From Dirofilaria immitis (taxonomy: Eukaryota; Nematoda; Chromadorea; Rhabditida; Onchocercidae): a DNA stretch of 64,000 nt. Positions 39,121-52,834 of this stretch are shown here, piece after piece. Location of the stretch: contig JAKNDB010000103.1 of NCBI GenBank assembly GCA_024305405.1, forward strand, positions 868,001-932,000. The letters are read 5' to 3'. The position numbers and the translations under genes are program-made. Positions within the stretch are counted from its first letter, which is position 1; each line of letters starts with the position of its first letter. The notes beneath the pieces were generated by a model. It was given only the letters and a program-made list of their open reading frames with translations, had not been told where the DNA came from and ran no database searches.

Positions 39121-42100
39121 TAGTGAAAAAATAGGAGAGAAAAGGGAAAGAAGGAATAAAGGATAATAATATCAACGATATCTAACTTTAAAGAGACAAG
39201 AGAGTAGAAAGCCTAGAGTAAATGAAATAAGTCTCACAACATACTTAGCATTTCATATCCTTTTGTTATCATCGATTCCTAAGGCTTTCTTCACTTGACT
39301 TATCAAACGAATTTCAAACCATAGAGAATGTTGCAAATAAATCTTTATAAAAACATTTTCATGAGTTAGATGAAAAAGGCCAAAAGCCAAGATGGACTGA
39401 TAGATCGAATTGAAGAAGGAAAAGATATTAAAGTGAAAGCATGAATAATTGTTGTATAGTATTAGTAAGATTAGTAAATAGTACTAGGCCAGCCCCAAAT
39501 TCATATGTTGAGCCCAATGAGATGAGATGAAATAAAATGAAATGAATGAATATGCCAACACCAGACTTAAGTCTTTGAAATCCTATCCATAATAGGCCAG
39601 GCTCCATACTTCATTGCCTATGCATTAGATCACGGATATTCGATCAGTATATAAAAAAGCAAATTTCAGGGAATAATTATCATGGAATCGAAAAGTTTTA
39701 ATAAATGGTTATTTGAGTAGTACGAAATATTGTTCCCAAAACTGTAGTTACAAAATATTACAGACATTCTCTGAAATATGTTAGCAGCCATATTTCCTGA
39801 AGATCAACCATAATACTGATGATAAAGCAAATCCATAATTGAAATTTGCGAATCAACTGGATAAATAGCCAACAGCAAAATTTGATTCCATCTATTCTGA
39901 AGTGAAAATTTCGGAAAAATAAAACTGCAAGATTTGAAATCATAGAAATTCAAAAATACTATTAAATATGTTTATTTTTCATAATATTTTGATTATTATA
40001 ATTTAAAAAATCCAAAATTTAATAATTTCAACAATATTAGGATATCTCTCTCAACATCCATTTGCTTCCTTCGTTATTATTTGTTCATCATTTACAATTA
40101 ACTAACTTTTGAACTATCTTTTTTATTCAAAATTTTTTCCACAATTTATAAATTCATGCAACAAAGAGAAGAAAACTGAATATTTAAAAATCAATCTAAT
40201 TAATTAAAAAAGTGGAAATAGCTACACCCTAGACTGTTATTTATTGAATTAAGTTAAAATAGTTTAAATGAAATAAAAAAATATATTATCGATAGTGATC
40301 TGGAGATATGAATGTTCGATATAATCAATCATACCAATCATAATGTTTAAGGTGGAAATCTTGACAATATTATTATCAACGATAATTCGAAATGTTTTCG
40401 AGAATTTTAAAGTTAATAAAATTGCGTGATTTACATTGGAACTGAAATTGTGATTTTACTAAATTCACTTTATTAAAATTAAATCAAAAACTTACAAAAA
40501 TTATTGTGATAGCAAAATATTTTTGAAGTTCGTTCTTTGAATTGCAATTAACTTTTACAAATTGCAAGTTACGTTCATTGCATAAATGTGTATATAATAT
40601 TATTCATTATATAATAATCATACAACAAAGAATAATATTATATAGACAAGCTTATTTGATATTCTATTATTTGATTATTTTCCGATTTTATGCTAATTTT
40701 GAGATCACTTATCAAAAAATTAAACTATATAATCTGCTATATGGATCGTAAATCTTTCTTAATATCAAACGCAATAATATCTCTAATTTCGAGCCTTAAA
40801 TTTTAATTTCAACTTATTGCAATTTTTGGCAGCCAAGCACTCACATTACTTTCTCACACATATTTGGTTCACATTTTTATCTTATGCTATTCATTTTCAA
40901 ATAACGGAAGAATTTTCACCTTCTTGAAATCTTCGGAAATGTGAAAAAAATTAATGAGTAAGATATGGACTTAATATTAGAATTGTTAAATAATAATGTG
41001 ATAATGATAAAAATTGATAACGCAGAAAAATAAGAAACTTCTCTTCTATGTTAAATTAGTAAAATTATCGCAAAAAAATTTCATTTTAATAAGAAATGAA
41101 TACAACTTAAATTATCTTGAAATTATTACTACTAAAATCAAAATGAATGAAATTTTTATAAGTTGACAAGTTTTATTTCGTAAATATATGCAATAATTTC
41201 AAAATCTCACTTCACATTATTTTTAATATGTAAACAAGTATTGTTGGCAAATAGTAAATAATTATTGCTGAAATAAAATATAGTTTTATCGAGAAATGAA
41301 TTAGATTAGTAAATCATAATTCGAAAAATCTGGAAACTTTAGAAAGTAAAATATATTTTGTACAAGCTTAAATTAATTTTTCCTTTCCAACTTATTATAA
41401 TGCTTCATTTTTTTGGTATGGAAAATGATCTGTTTCGAATGGCATAAATTTATGTTGCAAAAGTTCGCATATCGCAATTTAAAATTAAATTAAATTAAAA
41501 AGGAATTTCGAGATTAGTTTGAATTTTAAAATAAACTTACAATTTCTGAATAAGATTTTCTTCCAATTAAAAATGGATGAAGGCCGCCTCAGAAATAAGT
41601 GTGAAATTTTCTAGATCTCAACATCGTAACAGACCAGATTTCTGAATTCTGTGGTAAATGCTGCAATATGGACGACTATTTTTCTTTTCTTTCTATTTTG
41701 GCTATAGTGTTGCAGGAAGATCTTTTTGCGTAATTGAGAAAACAACTTTTTCAATAAATTCATTTTTTATCGATTTCAAATTAAGTAATTAAATAAAGTG
41801 AATGGTAAATGCGAATACAGTGTTGCTGCGCTTTGAAAATTAAAATACTAATTTTAATTTATGCAACATTTTTTGATTTAAATGTATTTAGTAATAGAAA
41901 ATGATAAGCATACGTAAAATGATACGAATTCGATTGAACAAAATTCTAAATTGGACAATGATTGAAGCAATGATAAATCAGAAATACTAAAAGCATAATT
42001 CGATAATTGAATTCCCTATTACTCAATACCGTATATGTATAAGAATTGATTTTAACAAACAATTGTCTCTGTAATTTTTTCATTAATCTTTTACATAATT

Positions 42101-44444
42101 TTTTCCTTATTTTTTGAAAAAAATATTCGAATATATTTTATGAAATTACTTCCACACTATTATTTATTTGATATTATTGTTTATTCCTATAAAAGGATCT
42201 AATTAAGTCTTGATATTAATAAAAATTCATTATATAAAATTCTTGAAAACGATCGATTCTTATTGATTTGTATAACAAAAAAAAAAATACAGAAATTTAT
42301 GTACTCAATTTATTAGTTGCAAATTGATTACCTATGGCATGTGAAGACATTATTTAATCAAATATAAAACAAATTAATTTTTTTAAACAATAGCAATCGA
42401 TTACTTAATCGATAACACAAAATATGCATTATGAATTGATTTACATTAGCAATGAACAAAGAATGATAAAATGATTTACTTTAACGTTAAACATACAATA
42501 ATAAACTATTGTTCAACAAATAAAATTAAGCATACAATAAGCAAAATCAGCAAAATATAATTATCTTATTTATTTGCTCATTTCCTTCTTATAAAATAAC
42601 TATTTATTTACATATAATATATATATGTACATATATGTTATGTTGTATAAAATTTTATTGTATATTTATTAAAATGAAAAAGGAGGTGAAAAGTTAAGAG
42701 GATTTAGCATTGAAAACGAATTAAATATGTAAACTAATCCTAAAATCTGCTAAAATTTGAGCTCCTTGAATAAAATATGTATTCTTGAAAAATGTTTCAG
42801 AAGTGGCCTAATTGGCCTATTTTGTTGACGTAACTTTGAAAAAGCTCGTTGTCCTATTATATGCTTCTGCTGATACATTTTGCGTTTCATATTTTTTTAA
42901 TGGTAATTTCGAACAAATTTTATTCATTTATAGTTATAAATTAAAAATATATGATGTAATGCTTATATTCTAACATTGTCAATTTCTTCGTGTATTTTTT
43001 TTTTTTTTTGAAAAAGGTTTGAGGAATTAAATTTGATTCATTAATAATATTCCACTTCATTAAAAAATTGTTAGAAAAAAAAACTTTTCTGTCATCTTTT
43101 CATTGACAATTGTTTCATTTGTCCTCTATAACATTTGCGATTTTGTTTCATAAGAATTTTAAACGACAATAAATCTGGTTAAAAAGTAAATTTTTAGTAA
43201 ACTACATAAAAGTTTATAAGTGACAAGCCATTCTAAATTATCATTAAGACATTTATAGAACTATGACCAATATTACTATTAATTAATGGAATGTTAATTT
43301 TATAAATTTGGTAACCAAAAAAATTTAGCAGTACAAAAACCTTGAATATGATGAACGATATACTATACAAATTTTTTTCGTGAAGTGCATCTGTTATGTT
43401 TTGCTTTCCGAATTTTTCTAAAGTTCAGAGTTCAGAAATGGTAAAACATAAAGTTCATTTGTCACTAAAATACCATTAAATTATAAGAATAATTGATTGT
43501 ATCGGCATCTAAACGAAAGGCTTACAAAATATTAGAAATAATTAACTGTAGACATTTAAGAGAAACAGTATTTATGATGTATTGATTTTTTCAAACAATT
43601 TCCAAATAATCTTAGATGATTGTGAAAATCTGAAAAAATTGCCATTACGAATATACAAGCCTATGTTTGATAGAATATCTTACAAATTGAATAAAAATAT
43701 CTACAAAAATTATTAACGACATCAATGATCCAGGACTGGTCAGATAATTTAATTGATCTACATATCCAGGATCATATGGTTGTATTTAGATATCTAAAAA
43801 TGAGCTAAATAGCCTGATCAAGTTAAATGATCAGGTCAGATTACATTTGGATTCCATTTGTTATAAATTCAGACTTAATAATTAACTTGATAAACAAATT
43901 TTATTATATTAGATTTTAATGTATTAATGTTTTCAATAATTTAATAATCAAAATTTTATAGGAAAAAATGATAAAGATTTAAATTTCATTTTCAAGATAA
44001 TAATTATCCAATCATGGCTTTTGAAAATATTTTATTTATTTATTGCAGATTTCAATATTAGGATTTATTGAACTTATTTTAATAAAAAGTTTACGAAATA
44101 ATTCTCTAAAATTTCTTTCCGAACAATTCACTAAATTTATTTTTGCATCAATTGAAAATATGAAATCAATGTATTACTAAAATATAATGTTGAAACATCA
44201 TACTTAAGAATGTGAATAAAAACAAACAATGATTTAATAATAAGCGAAAATAAAAAGTTAATTTACAGGAAAAGCTTTTTTCCTCCTTTCTAATTCTATT
44301 ACTGTTTTATGCCATAATTTCATTAGTTCGTCGAATCATTTACATTTTCTATCATCTGAAAAAAGAAATAAGAATAAGGAAATAAATAACTAAGAATAGA
44401 TAATAGAATATCCTTCATTTGCTGTAAATTAAAGCCTCATCACT
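39121..44444. other. Intergenic, no gene seen
   Basis: This region lies upstream of tiam-1 (minus) and upstream of the transporter gene (plus), so it should hold both promoters. I see no exon I can support. It is AT-rich throughout, with short T runs. Open frames at 39758-39943 and 40542-40751 look like chance. Confidence 0.5.
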
Positions 44445-44499
44445 ATGCAAAAGAGACATTTGGCTCACTTATCATCAAAAGCTTTGCGAGCCAAAAAAG
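44445..44499 (+). CDS. mod-5: Candidate upstream first exon of the serotonin-transporter gene
   Basis: ATG at 44445 opens 18 codons (MQKRHLAHLSSKALRAKK) plus one base, ending at a strong donor AAAAAAG|GTGAGA (GT at 44500). The next good acceptor in the right phase is TTATTCTTAG ending at 46660. Joining the two puts the 17 bases 46661-46677 in frame with the ATG at 46678 of the transporter. The result would be a basic, roughly 25-residue N-terminal extension, and MOD-5/SERT proteins do have longer N-terminal tails than the 25 residues before the first conserved RDRW. This is inference from signals and phase only. The intron would be about 2.2 kb, and trans-splicing at 46660 is the alternative. 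Confidence 0.4.
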
Positions 44500-46650
44500 G
44501 TGAGAAGAAAGAATAAATCATTTTGTTGCAACCAATTCTTTCATTATAATACTCTCAGTTTCTTTCCATTCTTATCCATATATTTATTTCATTTATAAAT
44601 ATTTTTTTATCATATAATTTTATTAATATACCTGTAGAAGCATACCTTTTCGATGATGAAATATTGATGAATAAATTATTAATTTAATTGAAATTATTAT
44701 CGATAAATTTGGTTAAAAAAATTTTAAATATATTTATTAAACGAATAATTTAAACTACAAAATATTATTTGTTAGTTTTTTCTCGCTCGTTTGTACCAAA
44801 AGTTTTAAAAAGTAAATTAATACAAAAACAATATCAGTTTTATTTAACCTTTCAACTTTCTATTTAAAGTTTAAAGTATAAATTTAATAAAATGACTTAT
44901 TAAAATTTGTTACACTCAATATTAACTAATTTTGAGTAATATTTATTGCTTCCTTCAAATATAATTAACAATAATATATTACTGCAATCATTAAATGTAT
45001 AGAAGCAAAAAACAAATATAATTAACATAATTAATCGCTTCTTGCGTTCAGAAAGTTTCTCGTAATCTCAACTAACCTTTGTAATCTTTCTGTTTCTGAA
45101 GAACAAAAGTACTAATACAAAAATTTCAGATAATGTTTTATTTCAAAAATTACTGTATCACTTGTTCGAAATACTAATATAGATCAATTTTTTTGCATTT
45201 TAATTCTCGATAATAATTAAAAATTATTTATGCATTAATTATTCGTCTTAACAAAATCTTAACAAATTTATCACTATCTTGTATACGTTAATAATATTTT
45301 ATTACTTTCTTATTTGATTTCTGATTACAGTTGTGGAATAAAAATTGAATTATTTTTGAATTATTCATAAATGCTTACATTACTTTGGAATAATTTGTAA
45401 TATTGCTAAATCGCCAAATATTTTAAATTATTAATTTTAAACTTATCAATTTTAAATTGAACGTTTATTTTATAGTTAAAAAAGAAGGATTAGTATGATA
45501 TCATGATACATAAATCATTATTTCGATTTCTTGAATATTTATTTTTAAAATCACTGAACCTTTTACTTTAAATTATAATAAATAAAAAAAGCAAAAAATT
45601 TAATGAACAGTGTCTTTGGAACATTAATTGATACACCTCATTGTAGCCATAATTATCGTTATCATAATAATTATAATTCTTATCTATTGTTTATAAATTA
45701 ATGTAACTATTGCTAAGTTTCCTGTGCTACCTCTTGCTTGCTTGTATATGATGATCGGCAAAAGTTTACCTTGAATTTTTGCAATCGTTTTAATTCTATA
45801 AAACATTTCTATAAAGTAATGTATTTATAAATTATAATCACACTGATTATAAGTGGTTTATAAAACACAAATTGATTGGAATACATTTATTAAATTGATA
45901 TTAGTAGTTATTGATTATTGCTGAATAGATTTAACATAATATCATCGATTTAAATTATTTTTAACACTCTATTTAATTTTTATACATTTTTAAATAATTA
46001 ATTACTCATTTCTGACTATTAGTTGTACATTAATTTCAAACTCTTTAAAATATAATTATTTCATTATTTCAGTATTTAGTTCAAAGATATCAATGAATAT
46101 AATAAAGCAGTTACATTAATTTCAATGCAAACATCCAACCTTATCAATATCTTTATCCATCCTGATGATGATGAAATTTAATTTTGTAAACAGAAAATTT
46201 CCATTAAAATTTAAAAGAAAAAAACAAGAAGATAATTGCAATTTTGTTTATAACTAACAAATTTAAATTATTGGAATAATTTCTATTCTTTTTCAGCAAC
46301 AAATTATTTTTCAATTGATCAACAATATCATCCATAAAAATATTGCAAAAGTATTAACAATATGTATTGAATCACGAACAGATGCTATAATTATATCATT
46401 GATACAGATTTATTATAAATAGTTCCATTTTAAATATATTAATCTCATTTAATAAAATAATAAATTTAAACGAATGATTTGTTGTTTATTTTAGAAAAGT
46501 ATGCAAACTTTATTTTGACATCTTATCAATGCGAAACTTTAAAATATGAATGAATCATTATCATTAATAATGCCAGCTATAATATTAATATATTTTTTTT
46601 GTTAAGAAATTGAACTAATTTGATATTTTCAAAATATTTTCAAAATATTC
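44500..46650. other. Intron of, or promoter DNA for, the transporter gene
   Basis: AT-rich DNA without coding signal. Its role depends on whether the exon at 44445-44499 is real: then it is the first intron, otherwise it is the transporter's upstream region. Confidence 0.45.
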
Positions 46651-46660
46651 TTATTCTTAG
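46651..46660 (+). promoter_or_regulatory. Acceptor before the transporter ATG (cis or trans)
   Basis: TTATTCTTAG ends 17 bases before the ATG at 46678. It can serve as a spliced-leader site or as the cis acceptor for the exon ending at 44499; its reading phase fits the latter. Confidence 0.5.
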
Positions 46661-46677
46661 TTGTTTTACCTTCAACG

Positions 46678-49600
46678 ATGCAATCGCAATTTTCATCGAC
46701 AATTCTATCGCAACATCACCGACATCAATCTACATCAGCATCATCATTATTCCGTGATAGATGGTCCAGTAAAGTGGAATTTTTACTAGCAGTGATTGGT
46801 TATGCAGTCGATCTTGGCAATATATGGCGATTTCCATCCACATGTTATAAGTATGGCGGAGGTATCGATGATTATTTTCTTCTCTCTCTCTCTCACTCTC
46901 TCTCTGTCTCTCTTCACAGATTAAAATTTTCAGAGAACAGTTTTTAGCATAAATTTTGAAATGATTTAATATTTCCTAATTGATGAGAAAATGGAAATAA
47001 TAAAATTTTAAGTACATTAAAACGTACTTTTTATTTGATATAATTCTTTAAAATTATTCGCTTTCACATTTTACGTAGATTTATTCACAGCTGAAAATGG
47101 AAAACATTCAATTTCGTATAAAAGTTTTAAAATTTTAGAAAATATTTAGTTATATGAAATATTCAATGTATTTAATAAAGCATTAAATGTAAGAAAAAAT
47201 AATAAACATTGACAAAAAATTAAGCAACTTATTTTTGTAGAGAATATTATTAATTAATTAATTAATCATTAGAACAACCGATACAATTATTTTAGGCGCC
47301 TTTTTAATACCATATTTGATTATGTTCATAATTGGTGGCTTACCAATGTTTTATATGGAATTAGTACTTGGCCAATTTCATCGTTCTGGTTGTATAAGTA
47401 TCTGGAAAAAGATTTGCCCATTGTTCAAAGGTAAAAAGTTATTTTGAAAAATTTCAGATTTTACACAAATATGAAATATCATTTGTGCTATTTTTATTAT
47501 ATCATTTATCATTGCATTTGTAAATTTTAAAACTTCGATAAAATAATAAGTTGTATAAATTAATGCTTGATTATAACTTTTCAAAATAAAAACATTTTTC
47601 AATTATTAAAATAATTTTAATTAATTTTATCTATCCACCATACCTTGATTTATCAGCCAATTCAAAAAAATAAAGTATAAAAATGGGTTATCATAGGCAT
47701 CGGTTATGGTATATGTTTCATATGTACCTTTATTGCCTGCTTCTATAATACTATTATTGCGCATGCTCTATATTTTTTATTCTATTCTTTACAGGTAAAA
47801 ATTTTTTAAATTATTATTATAAAATATTAAAATTGTTGCTGATATTTGTTGAAGTCAAAAAGTTTTTTTTGAATATTTCAAAATGATATCTATGCAAATT
47901 TCTAAGGATTAAATTAAATATATCTTTCTTTTAATAAATAATAAAAACTACTATTAATTAACAATAACCAATAATGCGATCACTTATTTTATTAATAAAA
48001 ATTAGATCAGTACATTTTCAGCAATTTTGCTTAATCATTTTATTTTTATTAAATTTAATTTTAATAGTTAATTATTAAACATTTACTCATTGCAATTATT
48101 ATTTCGATACTATCTTATAGTCGGAAGTGCCATGGAAAACCTGTAACAATCCATGGAATACACCATTATGTGCAGTTAGTTTGAATGATTCTGATAGTTC
48201 CATCGTACTTAATCAAAGTAGTACTTTAATTGGAAAACTAAGGACGCCTTCCGAGGAATTCTTTCGGTTAGCTTTAATTAAAATTATATTTCATAACAAA
48301 TATACATATATATTCTAACAATTTAGAATTAATTTTTATATTTTTTTGTTTTCTATGAATAAAAATATTTTTATTTGATTGCATTTATCTTTCAAAATAT
48401 AAATAATTTTGTATAACAATAAAATCGAAAATATTTCATATATTTGTAATGGTTGGATAATTTTAAACGAGTTTTATTTTCTGGAAATTTCAGATAACTA
48501 AATTAATAAGATATTAACTTACGTTTAATTTTAATAAAATTAGCTAACCAATAATTAGATTAAGATAGATAGTCTAATATGCAATGAATATCATGAATTT
48601 TTAACAAGAAATTTATGGATAATTTGACACTAATATTTTTAGCCATATCATAACAAAAGACACCTTCTATTGATTAATATTAAAATAAAATATGCAAAAA
48701 TTTGTTTCAGATTTAATGTACTGGAAGAGAATTATTCCAGTGGTTTCGATAATCTCGGTGATATCAAGCCATCATTGGCTTTATGTCTCACCGTTGTTTT
48801 TATTCTTGTCTATTTTGCGCTTTGGAAAGGACCTCGAAGTAGCGGGAAAGTATGCTATTTATATCTTCATTTCATTTAAAATTAGTTTATACTTGCGATA
48901 AAGCGAGAAATATCGCAATAACTGCAAATATCGATTGCTATCATACTTTTAAAATACAAGAATAAAATTATGGTCAATGAATAGATCATCTAAGAATATT
49001 GATTGATTTTTTTTTCTTATAGGTTAACAAATATATACTCAATCATCTTTTGAAGCTTACAGGAAATTCATAAATAAATTACGCACATTTTTGAGAAAAT
49101 GCTTTAAGCTATAGATTATTTGGAATAAAACATTCAATACCTTGGAAGAAACCATTATTGATTTGAATTATATAATGGCCTGATAAGCTTATTGTTAATC
49201 AATCAATGCTTATTTACTAAAAGTTATATAATTTTACATATTAATACTTTTCATTTGAACAGTTCTGTTATCATTTAGCTTAAATATATTTCAAAAATTT
49301 GACATAATATCAATGAAATATGGAAAAAATACTTTTTTCTTCACTTCTAGTTTGTGTGGATAACAGCTACTGCTCCATACGTCATCTTATCAGTACTATT
49401 CATACGTGGGATAACTTTACCTGGCGCATCAATCGGAATTTATTATTATTTGATGCCAAATTTTACAGTACTTCTTGATATTGATGTATGGACAGCAGCT
49501 GCAGTACAAATTTTTTTTTCACTTGGACCTGGATTTGGCGTATTACTTGCATTAAGTAGTTATAATGATTATCAAAATAATTGTTATCGGTACTGTTATC

Positions 49601-51893
49601 TTTTATTAATTTAATTTTTAATTTTCATAAATTAAAAAATATTATCGGATATTATATTATATAAATTAATATAATTATCTAATAAATATAAGTAACTTTA
49701 AGCATATGCAATTATCTTTATGATTATCATTATCATAAATCATTTCATATATACAGGGATGCATTGGTAACATCAATCATCAATTGTGGCACTTCTTTCT
49801 TTGCTGGTTTTGTGATATTCTCGACTCTTGGCTATATGTCAACCTTAACAAACTTACCAGTTAGTGAGATTGTAGGAGACAGTGATGCTAATCTGGTATT
49901 TATCGTTTATCCACAAGCAATTGCCACAATGTCATATGCAAATTGTTGGTCTTTCATATTTTTGTCATGTTAATTACTCTTGGCATCGATAGTACGGTAA
50001 ATATTATTTCAAGCATTTTATTCATATTTCATAATTTAATAAAAGATTGATTATTTGATAATTATTTCAAGCATTTTATTCATATTTCATAATTTAATAA
50101 AAGATTGATTATTTGATTAAAATTATCAAAAATTTAATTTGTGATATATTTATAAATTAAAATTAATAAATATCCCTTTTAAAAGAAAAAAATTTAATTG
50201 TTTGTTTATTTCTTAAAAGTTAGAAAGCGTAATATTTTAAAATGTATGATATAGATTTTTAAAAAAATGTGATCTTTAATAAAAATGAATTTTCAGTTTA
50301 GTGGCATTGAAGCACTGATTACGGGATTTTGTGATGAGTATCCCAAGGTTCTACCACAAAACGTAAAATATTCGTAGGTGTCGTAATAGTTACCTATTAT
50401 TTTGGCAGTCTTCCAACCATTACTTACGTAAATATTAAATTTTATCATTGTTGTTATTATTTGATCAGTTGATAAGACCATAATAATGTTGCTTTAACAG
50501 TTATCAAGAGCAAGCAGTAATTTTTAAATATTGCAACATTCATTTCATTTTTACTGATTTTCAAAATTAGTTGATCTTTCATGTATGCGTAAGTTATTCT
50601 GTAAATTATTCGAATTAATATTCCAATAATTAGTTGATAAAATTATACAGTGGTACCTATTTAAGGGTGGGAAGTATGTTATACCATTCCTTGACGAATA
50701 TAGCATATCATTATCAGTATTATTTATTGTAATGTGTGAAATGATCGCTGTTTGTTGGTTTTACGGAATACGACGATTCAGTGAAGATATCCAACGAATG
50801 CTTGGCTTTTATCCCGGCTTATACTGGCGATTTTGTTGGACATGTTGTCCAATCTTTATGGCTGTATGTTATTTTTAAAAGCCTGAAAAGTTTTTAAATA
50901 GCCGAATCATTTTTTCTTTTCTTTTCTTCATTCATTTTTTCTTTGATTTTAAGTAAGAATTAGTTATGTTATTCAGAACAAATCTTTATTATTTATATTT
51001 AAGATACGAAAGAATTTTCAGGGGATATTCTTGTTGACCATCTATAAAACATCATTGGAACCGATGACTATTGGATCGTATACATATCCGCAATGGAGCG
51101 CTTATCTTGGATGGTTCCTGCGTCTAACATCAGTTCTTAGCATTCCAATTTTTGCAATTTATTACCTATGCATTGCTAAAGGAACCTTGAAAGAAGTAAA
51201 ATTTAGGAATTTTGAATATTTTTATAAAAAGTTTCGAATTATATGTTAAAAATTTTTGTCAATGATATAAAATATATTTGTGAAAGCTAAAGCAAAACAA
51301 AATGTTATTCATTATCAATCAAGCATATCCGATTAGCAAATAGGCCAAGTATTATTTTTTCGTCTCTACTAATTTTTTCTTCTTTTCGAAGAATTGAAGG
51401 AAACTCTACATTAATGAATAATGCATTTTTTTGGCATAATTCATCATCCTTTTTTTCTAACAAATCTTCGTCCTTTTTCTAAATAATAATCGAGCAATCT
51501 TGATAAATGAAATATTCTTTGATCGCAGGCTAAGATTACAATTTTGAATTTCGACTTTAATATATGTCATCAGATTTAACATTGTATTTTTACATTGTAA
51601 TAACTACGTCATAATAATTCAAGCAATATTTTTAGCTTAAATTAATTTCAACATTTATTTTTAATCACTGTTCCCTCAATCGAAGTTTTCAAAGTCTGAC
51701 ATTTAAATATTATATAATTATATATCAGCGTTGGCAATTTTCGATAAAACCACAACAAATCGCTAGTCGCTCATGGACATTACGAAAAATGGCATCGATG
51801 CTGCCACATAATACATCAACAATTACTATCAATAACAATGCTCTCGATACTGATGAAGCGACAACAGTCATCAACAACATCATTCATTTGTAG
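46678..51893 (+). CDS. mod-5: Sodium/chloride-dependent serotonin-type transporter (SLC6A4/MOD-5), with two frame breaks
   Basis: Eleven exons: 46678-46861, 47296-47430, 47697-47794, 48121-48266, 48711-48849, 49351-49589, 49757-49996, 50297-50427, 50666-50863, 51022-51195 and 51729-51893, about 616 residues. Twelve membrane helices fit the LeuT fold. TM1 has [12 protein letters not shown] with the amine-binding Asp. Then come [30 protein letters not shown] (closest to SERT in my memory), TM3 [14 protein letters not shown], the loop-2 disulfide pair in [14 protein letters not shown]6 [19 protein letters not shown], and the C-terminal [10 protein letters not shown] helix. It should take serotonin back up into neurons with Na+ and Cl-. 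Exon 7 loses frame at the T run 49959-49963 (stop at 49971), and exon 8 at the A run 50358-50361 (stop at 50375). One extra base at each restores frame and the exon-end phases. DAT or another SLC6 is less likely. Confidence 0.9.
46878..46917 (+). repeat. CT-rich tract in transporter intron 1
   Basis: A CTCTCT run of about 40 bases begins some 16 bases after the donor at 46862, inside the first intron. It is simple sequence. Confidence 0.85.
50003..50117 (+). repeat. 58-bp direct duplication in transporter intron 7
   Basis: Bases 50003-50060 and 50061-50117 are identical 57-58 base copies beginning ATTATTTCAAGCATTTTATT, starting five bases into intron 7. Perfect identity means a very recent tandem duplication or an assembly artefact. 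The donor itself (ACG|GTAAAT) is not duplicated. Confidence 0.95.
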
Positions 51894-52803
51894 AAAATTG
51901 TGATTTTAATATGTTTACATTTTTTCTGCACTTTTCTAATATTTTCATTAATCTTATTGTATCATTGAAAGGATGAACAAACTATATGAAATTTTTTTAG
52001 AAATTGGAGTTCTGGAAAACTTCATTTTTAGAAATAGCACTATCCCGAGAGGTATCAGTAATGAAAAATTGAATATTACAAAGAGCATAATAGAAATTAC
52101 GTAAAAATTATGTACAGACGTGATTGATAGAATCATCAGAATAAAACAAGATCTTCATCCCAATTATGACTAATATGAATATGAATTACTAGCATCTTTA
52201 CTAGTATTTTTTATTTTTTTAATAAATTAATAATCTATGAAATTAAAAGAAAATTCGTCCGAGGATTCTCATTGATAGAATTGGAATTCTTGAATTTCTT
52301 CCGAACAGAAAGTTGCAAAAATTATTTTCACTATTTTTACAGCATTAAAAGAAAAAAATAATTTAATTACACCATTTGCAATAGGAGAAACTGTAGCAAA
52401 TTCTAGTATAAAAAGCGAGTTAGAAAGAAACGCAAAATTTGAGGAAAGTTGAATTTTGATGCTAGCACAGTTTGGTATTTGTTTAAATTACGGCCTAAAA
52501 AATTTTTGAATTATACTTTTATCTCTTAGTTTTTTTGATTCTTTTCTATGAATCATGATGATCATGATGTTTCATCAGAACAAGTATCAGAAATTTTCAA
52601 ATAATACATTTTCTCAATGATAAAATTGCTTAAAAATTAAAGTTTAAAAATTGCTAATGGGCTTAAATTGAATTTAGTTAAGGATATTTAATTGTATCAC
52701 TGTTAATATTAGTTGTATTTTTCTATAGAAATTTACTTTTACATATTTTAAAAGAGAAGTTATACTCTTGCTTAATTTTATCACTTTTAAATTTTTTCAT
52801 CAA

Positions 52804-52834
<31 letters not shown>

